NCBI GenBank assembly: GCA_002315205.1 | Contig: DCGH01000020.1 | Location: 1 to 6,652, forward strand | Length of the DNA stretch: 6,652 bases | Direction of reading: 5' to 3' | DNA from: Erysipelotrichaceae bacterium UBA1783 | GTDB taxonomy: Bacteria > Bacillota_I > Bacilli_A > Erysipelotrichales > Erysipelotrichaceae | Shown: positions 1 through 6,017 of the stretch, in pieces | How positions within the stretch are numbered: position 1 is the stretch's first letter | Layout of the letters: each line of letters begins with the position of its first letter | The notes under the pieces: generated by a model | Seen by the model: the letters and a program-made list of their open reading frames with translations, nothing else | Databases searched by the model: none | Told to the model about the DNA's origin: nothing | Position numbers and translations under genes: made by a program

Positions 1-122
1 ATTTTACCAGAAACGTGGGCCAAAATAGAATGTCCATTAGGTAATTTCACTTTAAATTGAGCATTTGGTAATGTATCTTCAACAATACCTTCTACTTCAA
101 TAACATCTTGCTTATCTGCCAT
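1..122 (-). CDS. infA: Translation initiation factor IF-1, N-terminal 40 residues (runs off the left edge)
   Basis: IF-1 is a small OB-fold protein that binds the 30S A site and works with IF-2 and IF-3 during initiation. The translation begins [20 protein letters not shown] and continues through [20 protein letters not shown], which is the characteristic IF-1 pattern (E-V-E-G-x-V-x-x-x-L-P-N-A-x-F-x-V, then NGH-x-(I/V)-L-A-H-(V/I)-SGK). Only about the first 40 of the usual 72 or so residues lie in the window. The ATG is three bases after the adk stop codon and in the same frame, separated by a single ATA triplet. A GAGG core at 137-140, inside the end of adk, is the only Shine-Dalgarno candidate and sits rather far (14 nt) upstream, so initiation may depend on coupling to adk. 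In Bacillus-type operons map lies between adk and infA; here it does not. The identity is near certain. Confidence 0.96.
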   Translation of the reverse strand, partial: MADKQDVIEVEGIVEDTLPNAQFKVKLPNGHSILAHVSGK

Positions 123-125
123 TAT

Positions 126-773
126 TTATAAATTTTCCTCTCTTACTTTTGTCAAAATTTTTTCAATATCAGAATAGATCTCATCAATAGTTCTTCCAGC
201 ATCTACGTCATAAACGACGCCTTTTTCTCTGAAGAATTCAACTACTGGCTGAGTTTGTCTTGCATATGATTCTAAACGAACCATTAGCTTCTCATAAGTG
301 TCATCATTTCTTTGCTTTAGTTCAGATCCACACTTATCGCAAATACCTTCCATCTTTGAAGGTAAATTCTTTAAGTTATATGTCGCACCGCAGTTTTTGC
401 AAACGCGTCTGTAAACAATACGATCTACAAGTAAATTCTCGTCGATTGTCAGATTAATGACCGCATTAATCCCTATATCATCAATTGCCACTGCTTGGGC
501 AAGTGATCTTGGGAATCCATCAAGCAAAAATCCATTCGCACAATCGTCATGAGTAAGTCTACTCTTCACCATTGCAATAGTAACATCATCAGGGACAAGT
601 TGACCCTTACTAATGTAAGAATTTGCTTCTTGTCCCAATGATGTATTTAGCTTAATTTCCTCCCTGAACATATCCCCTGTAGAAATATGTGCTACTGGGA
701 AATGTTCTTTAATAAGGCTTGACATTGTACCCTTACCACTTCCGGCTGGGCCCATAATCAACATTTTAAGCAT
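126..773 (-). CDS. adk: Adenylate kinase, zinc-binding LID type
   Basis: Cytoplasmic nucleotide kinase that interconverts ATP + AMP and 2 ADP. The 215-residue length fits the long bacterial form (about 217). Visible landmarks are the P-loop GPAGSGKGT (8-16), the NMP-binding TGDMFR (32-37), DGFPRS (85-90), and a LID with two cysteine pairs, C125-x2-C128 and C145-x2-C148, which bind structural zinc in Gram-positive enzymes. It is followed by QRNDD (154-158) and RLESY (166-170), which carry catalytic arginines and aspartates in the family. The P-loop is followed by Met17 where most relatives have Gln. The start at 773 is favoured over Met4 because AAGGAAG (779-785) lies about 7 nt upstream of it and 16 nt upstream of Met4; Met4 would still leave an intact P-loop. 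The gene starts 2 nt after secY. By eye its codons are less biased than those of the ribosomal genes (ATA, GGG and GCG occur, for example around residues 100-104), suggesting lower expression. Confidence 0.98.
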   Translation of the reverse strand: MLKMLIMGPAGSGKGTMSSLIKEHFPVAHISTGDMFREEIKLNTSLGQEANSYISKGQLVPDDVTIAMVKSRLTHDDCANGFLLDGFPRSLAQAVAIDDIGINAVINLTIDENLLVDRIVYRRVCKNCGATYNLKNLPSKMEGICDKCGSELKQRNDDTYEKLMVRLESYARQTQPVVEFFREKGVVYDVDAGRTIDEIYSDIEKILTKVREENL

Positions 774-775
774 TT

Positions 776-2098
776 TTACTTCCTTTTCATGAAACCATGA
801 TATTCTTTTTGAGTTAACTGATTTTCTAAATCCTTGACTGTTTCAAGAGCAACACCAACTACGATAATAATTGATGTACCACCCATTGTAATGTTGTTAG
901 AAATATCTGTGAACATTGATAATAGGTATGGCAAAGCAGCAATGAAACATAGGAACAATGCACCAAGAACAGTGATACGGTTTAAAACCTTTGTAATATA
1001 GTTCTTAGTTTCTACACCAGGTCTAACACCAGGAATGTATGTTCCCTGCTTATTCAAATTCTCACTAATCTTTTCAGGATCCACCTGAATATGAGTATAG
1101 AAGAATGTGAATGCATAAATTAATACTAGATATGCTAGTAATGCTCCAACGTTCTTGAAATTTGAGATATACTCGAAGAACTTGTATAGCTTGCTCATGA
1201 AAGCTGTTTCCTTGTAGAAAGAGAAATTAGAGATTAATGCTACGATTGTTCTAGGAGCAACCATGATTGTTGAAGCGAAGATTACTGGTAATACTGAAGC
1301 ACTATTTATCTTTAATGGTAAGTAGTTGATATCCTTGCTTCCTTTTCTGCTTGAATTAGAAGTGTACTGAATAGGAATCTTTCTTGTAGAAGAATCTACA
1401 AAGATTACTAATACGATGATAGCAATATACATTACAATTACTAATAAATACTTGAATACACCAGTTGCTAATACTGATCCATCTTCACCGAAGATTAATG
1501 TAACAAATGAAGCATAGAACTGATAAGGAAGGTTTGCAACGATACCTGCGAAGATAATCATTGAAATACCATTACCAATACCATACTGTGCAATTCTGTC
1601 ACCAATCCAGGTTAATAGGAAGGTACCAGCAGTTAAAATAGTGGCTACATATAGGTAATTTTTGAAGTCACTACTCTGTAGTATACCATAACTTTTGTCA
1701 AATGTCATTGTTAAAGTGTAAGCTTGTAAGAAAGCTAATACTACAGTTACATAACGTGTAATCTGATCAAGCTTTTGGCGTCCTTTTTGACCGTCCTTCT
1801 GCATTTCAGCTAGAGGTGGAATAATATCCATAGCTAATAATTCGATGACGATACTTGCGGTGATATATGGACCAACACCCATTGAGAAAATGGAGAATGT
1901 CTGCCAGCTACCAGCGCCTAAGATGTTCATCATTGAGATTAATGAGTTTTCGCCAAGTCCAGAAATTAGCTTGCTAGAATCTACTCCAGGAAGAGTGATT
2001 CCAGCACCTAATCTGAATATTAGCATCATTACTAATGTGAACAAGATTTTACTTCTGATTTCTTTATTCTGGAATAAAGAGATTAAAGTCTTAATCAT
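776..2098 (-). CDS. secY: Preprotein translocase subunit SecY
   Basis: Central channel subunit of the SecYEG translocon in the cytoplasmic membrane, which works with SecA for secretion and with ribosomes for membrane protein insertion. The 440 residues (Bacillus SecY is about 431) show the expected ten hydrophobic segments, roughly at 17-36, 68-90, 115-133, 147-166, 172-192, 214-234, 266-290, 316-335, 374-395 and 405-420. Family signatures are FSMGVGPYITASIV (71-84), GDRIAQYGIGNGISMIIFAG (166-185), the LPLKINSASVLPVIFAS stretch (260-276), and the cytosolic loop NLNKQGTYIPGVRPG (347-361), whose Arg359 matches the functionally critical arginine of E. coli. The C-terminus YHGFMKRK is also typical. 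The ATG lies 2 nt after the rplO stop, with a GAGG core at 2109-2112 inside rplO, 10 nt upstream. The order rplO-secY-adk is the standard bacterial one. Confidence 0.98.
   Translation of the reverse strand: MIKTLISLFQNKEIRSKILFTLVMMLIFRLGAGITLPGVDSSKLISGLGENSLISMMNILGAGSWQTFSIFSMGVGPYITASIVIELLAMDIIPPLAEMQKDGQKGRQKLDQITRYVTVVLAFLQAYTLTMTFDKSYGILQSSDFKNYLYVATILTAGTFLLTWIGDRIAQYGIGNGISMIIFAGIVANLPYQFYASFVTLIFGEDGSVLATGVFKYLLVIVMYIAIIVLVIFVDSSTRKIPIQYTSNSSRKGSKDINYLPLKINSASVLPVIFASTIMVAPRTIVALISNFSFYKETAFMSKLYKFFEYISNFKNVGALLAYLVLIYAFTFFYTHIQVDPEKISENLNKQGTYIPGVRPGVETKNYITKVLNRITVLGALFLCFIAALPYLLSMFTDISNNITMGGTSIIIVVGVALETVKDLENQLTQKEYHGFMKRK
779..785 (-). promoter_or_regulatory. Ribosome binding site of adk inside the end of secY
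   Basis: AAGGAAG formed by the last codons of secY (Arg-Lys). The AAGGA part is 7 nt from the adk ATG at 771-773, which is why Met1 is chosen over Met4. The secY stop lies between the site and the start. Confidence 0.7.
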
Positions 2099-2100
2099 AA

Positions 2101-2541
2101 TTAAATTTCCTCAGCTTTTCCGCCTGCTTTTTCAATTGCAGCGATTGCGCTCTTAGAGAACTTGTTAGCCTTAACAGTTAATGCCTTCTCTAATTCACCT
2201 TCGCCAAGAACCTTTACACCGTCTTTTAAATCCTTAACTAAACCAGTATTGTGTAATAATTCAACAGTAACTTCTGTACCTTCTTCGAATCTGTTTAACT
2301 GGTCTAAGTTGATGATTGCATATTCTACGCGAGTGTAGTTAGTGAAACCTCTCTTAGGTAGACGTCTCCATAATGGAGTCTGGCCACCTTCGAAGCCTAA
2401 CTTACCCATACCGCCGCTTCTAGCCTTCTGACCTTTGTTACCCTTGCCAGAAGTCTTACCGTTACCAGAACCTAGACCACGTCCAAGTCTGAATCCGTCC
2501 TTACGTGCACCTTCAGTGTACTGTAATTCATGTAATTTCAT
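2101..2541 (-). CDS. rplO: 50S ribosomal protein L15 (uL15)
   Basis: Large-subunit protein that assembles at a late stage, with a long glycine- and arginine-rich N-terminal arm penetrating the 23S rRNA. The 146 residues match the usual length. The start [20 protein letters not shown] is followed by the low-complexity G/K/R arm (residues 20-53: [18 protein letters not shown], then ARSGG and [17 protein letters not shown]), and by the globular C-terminal domain with [13 protein letters not shown] (104-116) and the terminal KAGGKAE. An AGGAGG at 2553-2558 supports the start, at 11 nt spacing. In most Bacillota rpmD (L30) lies directly upstream; here the gap to rpsE is only 19 nt, so no L30 gene fits. 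The 3' end contains the ribosome binding site of secY. Confidence 0.98.
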   Translation of the reverse strand: MKLHELQYTEGARKDGFRLGRGLGSGNGKTSGKGNKGQKARSGGMGKLGFEGGQTPLWRRLPKRGFTNYTRVEYAIINLDQLNRFEEGTEVTVELLHNTGLVKDLKDGVKVLGEGELEKALTVKANKFSKSAIAAIEKAGGKAEEI

Positions 2542-2560
2542 AATTGCGTAATCCTCCTTT

Positions 2561-3172
2561 TTAGTAACGAATTTCAGATGGCTTCTTGCCTCTTAATTCT
2601 GCGACTTCTTCAATTGTTGTCATGCTCTTTAAGCCTTCGCAAGTAGCTCTTACTAGGTTAATAGGAGTTCTTGAGCCTAAGCACTTTGAGATGACATTGT
2701 TTACGCCTGCTAATTCTAATACGGCTCTAACTGGACCACCAGCGATAACACCAGTACCAGTTGCAGCTGGACGTAATACTACGTTTGCAGCACCATAAAC
2801 ACCATTTGTTTCGTGTGGTAAAGTATCACCAACTAAGCTAACCTTGAATACGTTCTTGTTAGCCATTTCAGTTGCCTTCTTAATAGCATCTGGTACTTCC
2901 TTAGCCTTACCAGTACCGAAACCGATGCGGCCCTTCTTATCACCAACTACTACTAGAGCAGCGAATCTCATTCTTCTACCACCCTTAACAACCTTAGTAA
3001 TACGGTTGATCTTTACTACCTTTTCTTCAAATTCCTTTTCAGGACGTTCAGTTCTCTTGAACTTTCTGTCGCCATTACGACGATTTCTTCTGTCCTGTCT
3101 TTCTGCAGTTGCAGCTGTTTCTACTGGAGCAGCAACTTCAGTAACTTCTACCTTATTTTCCATTTCTGACAT
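2561..3172 (-). CDS. rpsE: 30S ribosomal protein S5 (uS5) with an N-terminal extension
   Basis: Small-subunit protein near the mRNA entry tunnel and the 30S body-head junction, involved in decoding accuracy and spectinomycin sensitivity. The conserved body starts near residue 48 ([20 protein letters not shown]), with the double-stranded-RNA-binding-like domain at about 49-112 ([20 protein letters not shown] at 77-96) and the C-terminal domain at about 113-200 ([19 protein letters not shown], 139-157; [11 protein letters not shown], 167-177). At 203 residues it exceeds the usual 166 by an N-terminal tail with two parts: an acidic, Ala/Val/Glu-rich stretch (1-24) and an Arg/Lys-rich stretch (25-46). 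The start is well supported: AGGAGG at 3180-3185 lies 7 nt upstream and overlaps the rplR stop, so the tail is probably translated. The next Met (residue 4) is 16 nt from that site and would change little. Confidence 0.98.
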   Translation of the reverse strand: MSEMENKVEVTEVAAPVETAATAERQDRRNRRNGDRKFKRTERPEKEFEEKVVKINRITKVVKGGRRMRFAALVVVGDKKGRIGFGTGKAKEVPDAIKKATEMANKNVFKVSLVGDTLPHETNGVYGAANVVLRPAATGTGVIAGGPVRAVLELAGVNNVISKCLGSRTPINLVRATCEGLKSMTTIEEVAELRGKKPSEIRY

Positions 3173-3179
3173 TTGCGAA

Positions 3180-3185
3180 CCTCCT
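3180..3185 (-). promoter_or_regulatory. Ribosome binding site of rpsE overlapping the rplR stop codon
   Basis: The minus strand reads TAGGAGGTTCGCAAATG, with the rplR TAG merging into AGGAGG and 7 nt to the rpsE ATG. It fixes the rpsE start and so supports translation of the unusual S5 N-terminal tail. Confidence 0.87.
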
Positions 3186-3540
3186 AGAATTCTAATCCTG
3201 CTTCTCTAGCAGCATCTGCTAAAGCAGCAACTCTACCATGGTAAACATAACCACCACGGTCAAATACTACAGCTGTGATACCAGCAGCTAAAGCTCTCTT
3301 AGCTACTTCTGCACCAACTGCCTTTGCAGCTTCGATGTTTCCACCATTTTCTAACTTCATATCAACTGAGCTAGCAGCAACTAATGTATTGCCAGCTACA
3401 TCATCAATGATCTGTGCGTGGATATTCTTGTTTGAACGGAATACATTTAAACGTGGACATTCTGCTGTACCAGAAACCTTAGTACGAACGCGAATATGAC
3501 GACGAATTCTTTCTTCGTTTTTAGACTTTTTAGTAATCAT
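3184..3540 (-). CDS. rplR: 50S ribosomal protein L18 (uL18)
   Basis: 5S rRNA-binding protein of the large subunit; with L5 and 5S rRNA it forms the central protuberance. The 118 residues are close to the 120 of Bacillus. The basic N-terminus ([20 protein letters not shown], 11-30), [17 protein letters not shown] (31-47) and the C-terminal [20 protein letters not shown] (93-112) are the family hallmarks. The ATG at 3538-3540 gives the expected [15 protein letters not shown] start. An upstream out-of-frame ATG at 3545-3547 lies only 2 nt from the AAGGGAG Shine-Dalgarno (3550-3556), too close for efficient use, whereas the chosen start has 9 nt spacing. Its TAG stop is embedded in the AGGAGG of rpsE. 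Confidence 0.98.
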   Translation of the reverse strand: MITKKSKNEERIRRHIRVRTKVSGTAECPRLNVFRSNKNIHAQIIDDVAGNTLVAASSVDMKLENGGNIEAAKAVGAEVAKRALAAGITAVVFDRGGYVYHGRVAALADAAREAGLEF

Positions 3541-3549
3541 ATCTCATAT

Positions 3550-3556
3550 CTCCCTT
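3550..3556 (-). promoter_or_regulatory. Ribosome binding site of rplR
   Basis: AAGGGAG on the minus strand, 9 nt before the rplR ATG (3538-3540) and only 2 nt before an out-of-frame ATG (3545-3547). The spacing decides for the downstream ATG, which also gives the family-like N-terminus. Confidence 0.75.
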
Positions 3557-3560
3557 CTTA

Positions 3561-4103
3561 CTACTTAGCAGCAGTCTTGCCTTCCTTACGACGGATCTTT
3601 TCACCCTTGTAAGCAATACCCTTGCCCTTATATGGTTCAGGCTTACGAACAGCTCTGATGTTAGCAGCTAATTCGCCAACTCTCTGCTTGTCGATACCCT
3701 TAACAATAATCTGCTGAGGCTTTGGTACTTCGATAGTTAAACCCTGTTCAGCAACGATTGTTACTGGATGAGAATAACCCATGTTTAATGTTAAAGTCTG
3801 GCCAGCTACAGCAGCTCTGTAACCGATACCTTCGATAACTAATTCTCTAACGAAACCTTCATGAACACCAACGATCATGTTGTTTAATAAAGCTCTTGTA
3901 GTTCCGTGTAACTGTTTGATTTCCTTTTCATCATTTGGACGCTTAACAGTGATTGTAGCGCCATCAACAACGATTTCCATTCTTGAATCAAACTGACGAG
4001 TTAAAGTTCCCTTAGGACCCTTAACAGTCACCTCATTACCTTCAGCAACGTTGAATTCAACGCCTGCAGGAATGGTAATCGTTTTATTTCCGATACGTGA
4101 CAT
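3561..4103 (-). CDS. rplF: 50S ribosomal protein L6 (uL6)
   Basis: Large-subunit protein near the sarcin-ricin loop and factor-binding site, built from two duplicated alpha/beta domains. At 180 residues it has the normal size. It begins MSRIGNKTITIPAGVEF, has the family's VKGPKGTLTRQF (27-38) and HGTTRALLNNMIVGVHEGF (66-84) in the first domain and linker, GIGYRAAVAGQTLTLNMGYSH (92-112) in the second, and the C-terminal signature RKPEPYKGKGIAYKGEKIRRKEG (153-175). It ends with tandem stops, TAG then TAA, in frame. Upstream lies the longest gap of the window (31 nt, AT-rich) containing the Shine-Dalgarno AAAGGAAGG at 4114-4122. Confidence 0.98.
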   Translation of the reverse strand: MSRIGNKTITIPAGVEFNVAEGNEVTVKGPKGTLTRQFDSRMEIVVDGATITVKRPNDEKEIKQLHGTTRALLNNMIVGVHEGFVRELVIEGIGYRAAVAGQTLTLNMGYSHPVTIVAEQGLTIEVPKPQQIIVKGIDKQRVGELAANIRAVRKPEPYKGKGIAYKGEKIRRKEGKTAAK

Positions 4104-4134
4104 ATTCTTTTTACCTTCCTTTAATTTTTAAATT
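4104..4134 (-). other. Longest intergenic gap (rpsH-rplF), no terminator
   Basis: Thirty-one AT-rich bases between the rpsH stop and the rplF start. It holds the Shine-Dalgarno AAAGGAAGG and a run of A and T, but no G+C-rich hairpin followed by a U-tract and no convincing promoter. Transcription most likely reads straight through. Confidence 0.6.
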
Positions 4135-4524
4135 TTACCAAACGTAAGCTAATACTTCGCCGCCAACGTTCTGAGCCTTAGCATCCTTAGCTGTGATGAT
4201 ACCCTTAGAAGTAGAAACGATAGCAATACCTAAACCGTTTAATACTCTTGGTAAATCTTCAGCCTTTGCGTAAACTCTTAATCCTGGCTTAGAGATTCTC
4301 TTCATGCCAGTGATAACCTTCTGACCATTCTTGCCATACTTTAATGTAACAACAATGTTCTTCTTTAAATCGCCTTCAACAGTGTAGTCAGCAATGAAGC
4401 CTTCTGCCTTTAGGATCTTAGCGATTTCAATCTTTTCCTTGCTAGCAGGGATTACAACACTTTCATGTTTAGCCCCAACAGCATTTCTGATGCGTGTAAG
4501 CATATCTGCAATTGTATCTGTCAT
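4135..4524 (-). CDS. rpsH: 30S ribosomal protein S8 (uS8)
   Basis: Primary 16S rRNA-binding protein of the central domain, needed early in 30S assembly. In E. coli, S8 also represses the spc operon by binding mRNA near the rplE start; I did not identify such a site here. The 129 residues (132 in Bacillus) begin [15 protein letters not shown], followed by the N-terminal domain through [20 protein letters not shown] (81-100) and the C-terminal rRNA-contact motif [12 protein letters not shown] (104-115) with GGEVLAYVW at the very end. AGGAGG at 4535-4540, 10 nt upstream, supports the start. Confidence 0.98.
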   Translation of the reverse strand: MTDTIADMLTRIRNAVGAKHESVVIPASKEKIEIAKILKAEGFIADYTVEGDLKKNIVVTLKYGKNGQKVITGMKRISKPGLRVYAKAEDLPRVLNGLGIAIVSTSKGIITAKDAKAQNVGGEVLAYVW

Positions 4525-4544
4525 AAATGTGTTTCCTCCTTATC

Positions 4545-4730
4545 TTACCAGCTTGCCTTTCTTACTCCAGGAATTTCGCCCTTGTAAGCTAATTCTCTGA
4601 AGCAGATACGACATAACTTATACTTTCTTAATACAGAGTGAGGTCTGCCACAACGTTCGCATCTAGTATATTCTCTAGTTGAGAACTTTGCGGGAGCAGC
4701 AGCCTTAATTTTCATTGATTTTCTTGCCAT
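4545..4730 (-). CDS. rpsN: 30S ribosomal protein S14, short zinc-binding type (uS14, type Z)
   Basis: Late-assembling protein of the 30S head. At 61 residues this is the short form. Four cysteines, C24-x2-C27 and C40-x2-C43, form the zinc ribbon, which marks the C+ (zinc-dependent) type; the zinc-free paralogue is longer and lacks them. The C-terminus [21 protein letters not shown] is diagnostic. The gene sits in its canonical place between rplE and rpsH. GGAGG at 4741-4745 lies 10 nt upstream of the ATG; a further GAGG four bases upstream of the ATG is probably too close. Many Bacillota carry a second, zinc-independent S14 elsewhere under zinc control; that cannot be judged from this window. 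Confidence 0.98.
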   Translation of the reverse strand: MARKSMKIKAAAPAKFSTREYTRCERCGRPHSVLRKYKLCRICFRELAYKGEIPGVRKASW

Positions 4731-4747
4731 TTTTCCTCATCCTCCAA

Positions 4748-5287
4748 TTACTTTGTGAAAGGCATTCCTAATGCTTCTAATAAAGCATATGCCTCTTCAT
4801 TTGTCTTAGCTGTTGTAACAACAACAATATCCATACCTCTAGTAATAACTACCTTATCGTAGTTGATTTCTGGGAAGATAATCTGTTCCTTAACACCTAA
4901 TGTGTAGTTACCTCTACCGTCGAATGCTGTTCTAGAAACACCTCTGAAGTCTCTTACACGTGGTAATGAAACGTTCACAAGCTTATCATAGAAGTCATAC
5001 ATTCTTTCGCCTCTTAAAGTAACCTTGCAACCAATTGACATACCTTCTCTTAACTTGAAGTTCGCAATTGACTTCTTAGCCTTAGTGATTACTGGCTTCT
5101 GACCAGAGATTGCTGTTAATTCTTCAACAGCTTCATCTAAAGCCTTTGGATTAGCGATAGCATCGCCTACGCCCATGTTAATAACGATCTTTACTAACTT
5201 TGGACATTCCATAACTGAAGAGTAGTTAAAGCGAGACATTAACTTAGCTACAACTTCATTATTGTACTTTTCATTTAATCTGTTCAT
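4748..5287 (-). CDS. rplE: 50S ribosomal protein L5 (uL5)
   Basis: 5S rRNA-binding protein of the central protuberance that also contacts the P-site tRNA and makes an inter-subunit bridge. The 179 residues have normal size. The start [20 protein letters not shown] leads into the signature [16 protein letters not shown] (28-43), then [20 protein letters not shown] (61-80), [20 protein letters not shown] (80-99), [11 protein letters not shown] (108-118), [16 protein letters not shown] (126-141) and the C-terminal [14 protein letters not shown]. The Shine-Dalgarno AAGGGAG (5294-5300) is 6 nt upstream, a slightly weaker variant than the AGGAGG used by most neighbours. Confidence 0.98.
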   Translation of the reverse strand: MNRLNEKYNNEVVAKLMSRFNYSSVMECPKLVKIVINMGVGDAIANPKALDEAVEELTAISGQKPVITKAKKSIANFKLREGMSIGCKVTLRGERMYDFYDKLVNVSLPRVRDFRGVSRTAFDGRGNYTLGVKEQIIFPEINYDKVVITRGMDIVVVTTAKTNEEAYALLEALGMPFTK

Positions 5288-5301
5288 GCTTTACTCCCTT
5301 C

Positions 5302-5622
5302 TTACTTCTTAGCAGCCTTGATTTCGTTGCCGCTCTTCTTATTGATTCTTACCTTCTGGTCGCCCTTCATAACATAACCAACTCTTCCAGCCTTCTTAGC
5401 CTTTGAATCGTATGCCATAACATTTGAAATATCAATTGGAGCTTCCTGAGATAGGATACCACCCTCTGGGTTTAGCTGTGATGGCTTAACATGCTTCTTT
5501 AAGATGTTTACACCTTCAACAACTACCTTGTGCTGTTCTGGATAAACTGCTAATACTTCACCAGTAACGCCTTTATCTTTACCAGCAATAACCTGAACCT
5601 TATCACCTTTTTTAATCTTCAT
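5302..5622 (-). CDS. rplX: 50S ribosomal protein L24 (uL24)
   Basis: Assembly-initiating protein that binds the 5' domain of 23S rRNA near the exit tunnel. The 106 residues contain a KOW motif at the N-terminus (KKGDKVQVIAGKDKGVTGEV, 4-23), followed by VVVEGVNILKKHVKP (33-47), QEAPIDISNVMAYD (59-72), and a basic tail with GRVGYVMKGDQKVRINKKSG (79-98). Length and order agree with Bacillus L24 (about 103). The AGGAGG of this gene (5630-5635) overlaps the TAA stop of rplN, with 7 nt to the ATG, so it is probably coupled to L14 translation. Confidence 0.98.
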   Translation of the reverse strand: MKIKKGDKVQVIAGKDKGVTGEVLAVYPEQHKVVVEGVNILKKHVKPSQLNPEGGILSQEAPIDISNVMAYDSKAKKAGRVGYVMKGDQKVRINKKSGNEIKAAKK

Positions 5623-5629
5623 AAAGGCA

Positions 5630-5635
5630 CCTCCT
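5630..5635 (-). promoter_or_regulatory. Ribosome binding site of rplX overlapping the rplN stop codon
   Basis: The minus strand reads TAAGGAGGTGCCTTTATG. The last A of the rplN TAA stop is the first base of AGGAGG, and the rplX ATG follows after 7 nt. The arrangement repeats that at rpsQ-rplN and suggests translational coupling of L14 and L24. Confidence 0.85.
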
Positions 5636-6003
5636 TATAGTACTTCTGCAGCTAGAGATGCGATCTTTGTGTATTCAGCTTCTCTTACTTCACGAGCAAC
5701 TGGGCCAAAGATACGTGTTCCAACTGGAGACTTATCATCCTTGATGATAACTGCAGCGTTATCGTCGAACTTGATGTATGAACCATTTTCTCTTCTTACA
5801 GGGTAAACAGTTCTAACGATAACAGCCTTAACAACTGCTGACTTCTTAACAGTTCCGTTTGGAGCAGCGCTCTTAACAGCACATACTACAACGTCACCAA
5901 CAGAAGCAGTCTTTCTGTTTGAACCGCCTAAGCAGCGGATAACTAATAATTCCTTTGCGCCTGTGTTATCGGCAACCTTTAAACGAGTTTCTGTATGAAT
6001 CAT
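5635..6003 (-). CDS. rplN: 50S ribosomal protein L14 (uL14)
   Basis: Large-subunit protein at the subunit interface, contacting 16S rRNA helix 14; it is also the docking site of the silencing factor RsfS. The length of 122 residues is exactly that of the family. [20 protein letters not shown] (5-24), [19 protein letters not shown] (26-44), [18 protein letters not shown] (76-93) and [13 protein letters not shown] (95-107) are the hallmarks. Position 94 is Val where most homologues have Arg (DKSPRGTRIFGP). It is the first gene of the spc segment, but no promoter is visible upstream: the gap to rpsQ is 12 nt and the rpsQ stop overlaps the AGGAGG (6012-6017), so it looks continuous with the S10 segment. 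Confidence 0.98.
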   Translation of the reverse strand: MIHTETRLKVADNTGAKELLVIRCLGGSNRKTASVGDVVVCAVKSAAPNGTVKKSAVVKAVIVRTVYPVRRENGSYIKFDDNAAVIIKDDKSPVGTRIFGPVAREVREAEYTKIASLAAEVL

Positions 6004-6011
6004 TTAACTTA

Positions 6012-6017
6012 CCTCCT
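6012..6017 (-). promoter_or_regulatory. Ribosome binding site of rplN overlapping the rpsQ stop codon
   Basis: On the minus strand the sequence reads TAGGAGGTAAGTTAAATG: the rpsQ TAG supplies the first two bases of AGGAGG, and 8 nt follow before the rplN ATG. A ribosome terminating on rpsQ is placed directly over the next start site, which favours re-initiation and equal output of S17 and L14. The overlap is seen directly; the coupling is inferred. Confidence 0.85.

Noticed and set aside
260..457. Plus-strand ORF of 65 codons opposite adk
   Set aside because: Antisense to the zinc LID region of adk; no recognisable protein and no operon context.
1845..2156. Plus-strand ORF of 103 codons across the secY/rplO junction
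   Set aside because: It lies antisense to conserved secY and rplO codons, resembles no known protein, and has no supporting context; it is a shadow of the biased codons on the other strand.
2586..2798. Plus-strand ORF of 70 codons opposite rpsE
   Set aside because: Shadow of the conserved C-terminal S5 domain.
2844..3209. Plus-strand ORF of 121 codons opposite rpsE
   Set aside because: It is hydrophobic and Ser/Leu-rich because it is the complement of the Lys/Arg/Glu-rich S5 tail; no family features are visible.
3275..3499. Plus-strand ORF of 74 codons opposite rplR
   Set aside because: Shadow of rplR, rich in Ala because of the Ala codons on the coding strand.
4104..4134. Possible terminator or promoter in the AT-rich rpsH-rplF gap
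   Set aside because: The A/T runs are partly self-complementary but contain no stable G+C stem, and no spaced -35/-10 pair is convincing; the Shine-Dalgarno accounts for the purine-rich part.
4394..4600. Plus-strand ORF of 68 codons opposite rpsH and rpsN
   Set aside because: Spans two conserved minus-strand genes and shows no independent coding signal.
4748..5301. S8-type autoregulatory mRNA element near the rplE start, as in E. coli
   Set aside because: No S8-binding hairpin could be recognised by eye at this short junction, and the mechanism is not established for this kind of operon in Bacillota.
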